DNA from: UKL13-2 sp036394575
GTDB taxonomy: Bacteria; Pseudomonadota; Gammaproteobacteria; Burkholderiales; Usitatibacteraceae
Reading direction: 5' to 3'
Length of the DNA: 64,000 nt
Assembly (NCBI GenBank): GCA_036394575.1
Contig: DASWEY010000002.1
Span: 13,815-77,814, forward strand
This document shows, one piece after another, positions 62,838-64,000 of the stretch. The notes below the pieces were generated by a model that searched no databases, was not told where the DNA came from, and was given only the letters and a program-made list of their open reading frames with translations. A program made the position numbers and the translations under genes. Within the stretch, counting starts at the first letter, position 1; each line of letters starts with the position of its first letter.

Positions 62838-64000
62838 ATGATCGAAAACAAACTCATTCTTCTCGCCATCCCGCTGCTGCCGCTGGCGGGCGCGATCCTC
62901 GCCGGGTTCCTCGGCAAAATGCTGGGGCGCGCCTTCGCGCACAGCGTCACCATCCTCGGGGTCGCTGCATCCTTTGTGCTGTCCTGCCTGGTGTTTCAGG
63001 ATGTGCTGGCCGGCAAGACCTTCAACGGCTCGATCTACACATGGATGCAAACCGGGGGCATCAAGCTTGAAGTCGGGTTCCTGATCGATTCGCTCACCGC
63101 GATGATGATGCTGGTCGTCAGCTTTGTGTCGCTGATGGTGCATATCTATACCATCGGCTATATGGCCGAGGACGAAGGCTATACGCGCTTCTTCGCCTAT
63201 ATCTCGCTGTTCACCTTCTCGATGCTGATGCTGGTGATGTCGAACAACTTCCTGCAGCTGTTTTTCGGCTGGGAAGCGGTCGGCCTGGTGTCCTATCTGC
63301 TGATCGGTTTCTGGTACACGCGCTCCACGGCCATCTACGCCAACCTAAAAGCCTTCCTGGTCAACCGTGTCGGCGACTTCGGTTTCCTGCTCGGCATCGG
63401 TCTGGTGTTCGCCGCCATGAACACGCTTGACTACGCCGAAGCCTTCAAGCTGGCGCCGGCACTCGCGGACAGGGTGCTGAACATTGTGCCGGGTTGGCAA
63501 TGGCCGCTGGTCACCGCAATCTGCATCTGCCTGTTCATCGGTGCGATGGGCAAATCAGCGCAGTTTCCCCTGCATGTCTGGCTGCCGGATTCCATGGAAG
63601 GTCCCACGCCGATCTCGGCGCTGATCCACGCCGCAACCATGGTGACCGCCGGTATCTTCATGGTGGCGCGCATGTCGCCGCTGTTCGAACTCTCCGAAAC
63701 CGCGCTGTCCTTTGTGCTCATTATCGGCGCCATCACGGCCTTCTTCATGGCCCTGATCGCCATCGTGCAATACGACATCAAGCGCGTGGTGGCGTACTCC
63801 ACGCTGTCGCAGCTGGGTTATATGACCATGGCACTGGGTGCGGGGGCTTATTCGGCCGGCGTGTTCCACCTGATGACCCACGCTTTTTTCAAGGCGGTAT
63901 TGTTCCTCGGCGCCGGCTCGGTGATCATCGCCATGCATCATGAGCAGGACATGCGCAAGATGGGCGGTCTGCGCAAATATCTGCCCATCACCTACCTGAC
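62838..64000 (+). CDS. nuoL: NADH-quinone oxidoreductase subunit L (3' end outside window)
   Basis: The first 387 codons of the antiporter-like NuoL, open to the right edge of the window. The start ATG 62838 reads MIENKLILLAIPLLPLAG. Family features include LFFGWEAVGLVSYLLIGFWY with the key Glu, the GAMGKSAQFPLHVWLPDSME lysine helix, and KRVVAYSTLSQLGYM. Expected full length is about 680 residues, so roughly half is missing. Confidence 0.97.
   Translation, partial: MIENKLILLAIPLLPLAGAILAGFLGKMLGRAFAHSVTILGVAASFVLSCLVFQDVLAGKTFNGSIYTWMQTGGIKLEVGFLIDSLTAMMMLVVSFVSLMVHIYTIGYMAEDEGYTRFFAYISLFTFSMLMLVMSNNFLQLFFGWEAVGLVSYLLIGFWYTRSTAIYANLKAFLVNRVGDFGFLLGIGLVFAAMNTLDYAEAFKLAPALADRVLNIVPGWQWPLVTAICICLFIGAMGKSAQFPLHVWLPDSMEGPTPISALIHAATMVTAGIFMVARMSPLFELSETALSFVLIIGAITAFFMALIAIVQYDIKRVVAYSTLSQLGYMTMALGAGAYSAGVFHLMTHAFFKAVLFLGAGSVIIAMHHEQDMRKMGGLRKYLPITYL

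Overview
The window looks like a chromosomal segment of a betaproteobacterium, most likely Burkholderiales (Oxalobacteraceae-like). The basis is high-GC coding, the conserved order carA-carB-greA-yhbY/rlmE-ftsH-folP-glmM, the pair tpiA-secG followed by tRNA-Leu and nuoA-L, and a BPSS1780-type membrane protein. I cannot name a genus from sequence alone.

Layout. 1-3.0 kb: nucleotide signalling, with a class III cyclase domain cut by the window edge, a LuxR-type regulator overlapping it, and a membrane diguanylate cyclase. 3.0-7.5 kb: an RND efflux pump and its adaptor (minus strand). 7.6-13.2 kb: gluQ, a DUF952 protein, then a redox/stress group (LysR regulator divergent from two pirins, FMN reductase, Dps, thioredoxin). 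13.3-18.4 kb: a PutA without a DNA-binding domain, a DUF3047 lipoprotein, and a secreted barnase-type RNase with a barstar-type inhibitor downstream of fur. 19-30.4 kb: bamE, dapB, carAB with a promoter-terminator leader, greA, an epimerase, yhbY/rlmE, ftsH, folP. 30.5-38.5 kb: a MoxR/DUF58/DUF4129/DUF4350/SpoIIM/RDD membrane-associated cluster. 38.6-45.2 kb: glmM, a LivK-type binding protein, and pstSCAB with a clear Pho box. 45.3-51 kb: a peptide-export and c-di-GMP locus (below). 51-64 kb: tpiA, secG, tRNA-Leu(GAG) and the complex I operon nuoA-L, with a cupin gene between nuoD and nuoE and nuoL cut by the right edge.

The most interesting part is 45.3-51 kb. An HlyD-type adaptor and a C39-peptidase ABC exporter with an intact Cys-His-Asp triad sit tail-to-tail with two tandem, almost identical 42-codon genes that ordinary gene callers are likely to miss. 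Each encodes a double-glycine leader followed by a predicted six-residue product, EAIVMP. Divergent from the peptide genes is a TPR protein fused to an intact HD-GYP phosphodiesterase domain, and the shared intergenic region holds a perfect TGTGA-N6-TCACA palindrome. The arrangement suggests a small exported peptide, its dedicated exporter, and a TPR-type sensor that could couple it to c-di-GMP turnover. Leader, exporter and enzyme motifs are seen in the sequence. That they form one peptide signalling circuit is inference.
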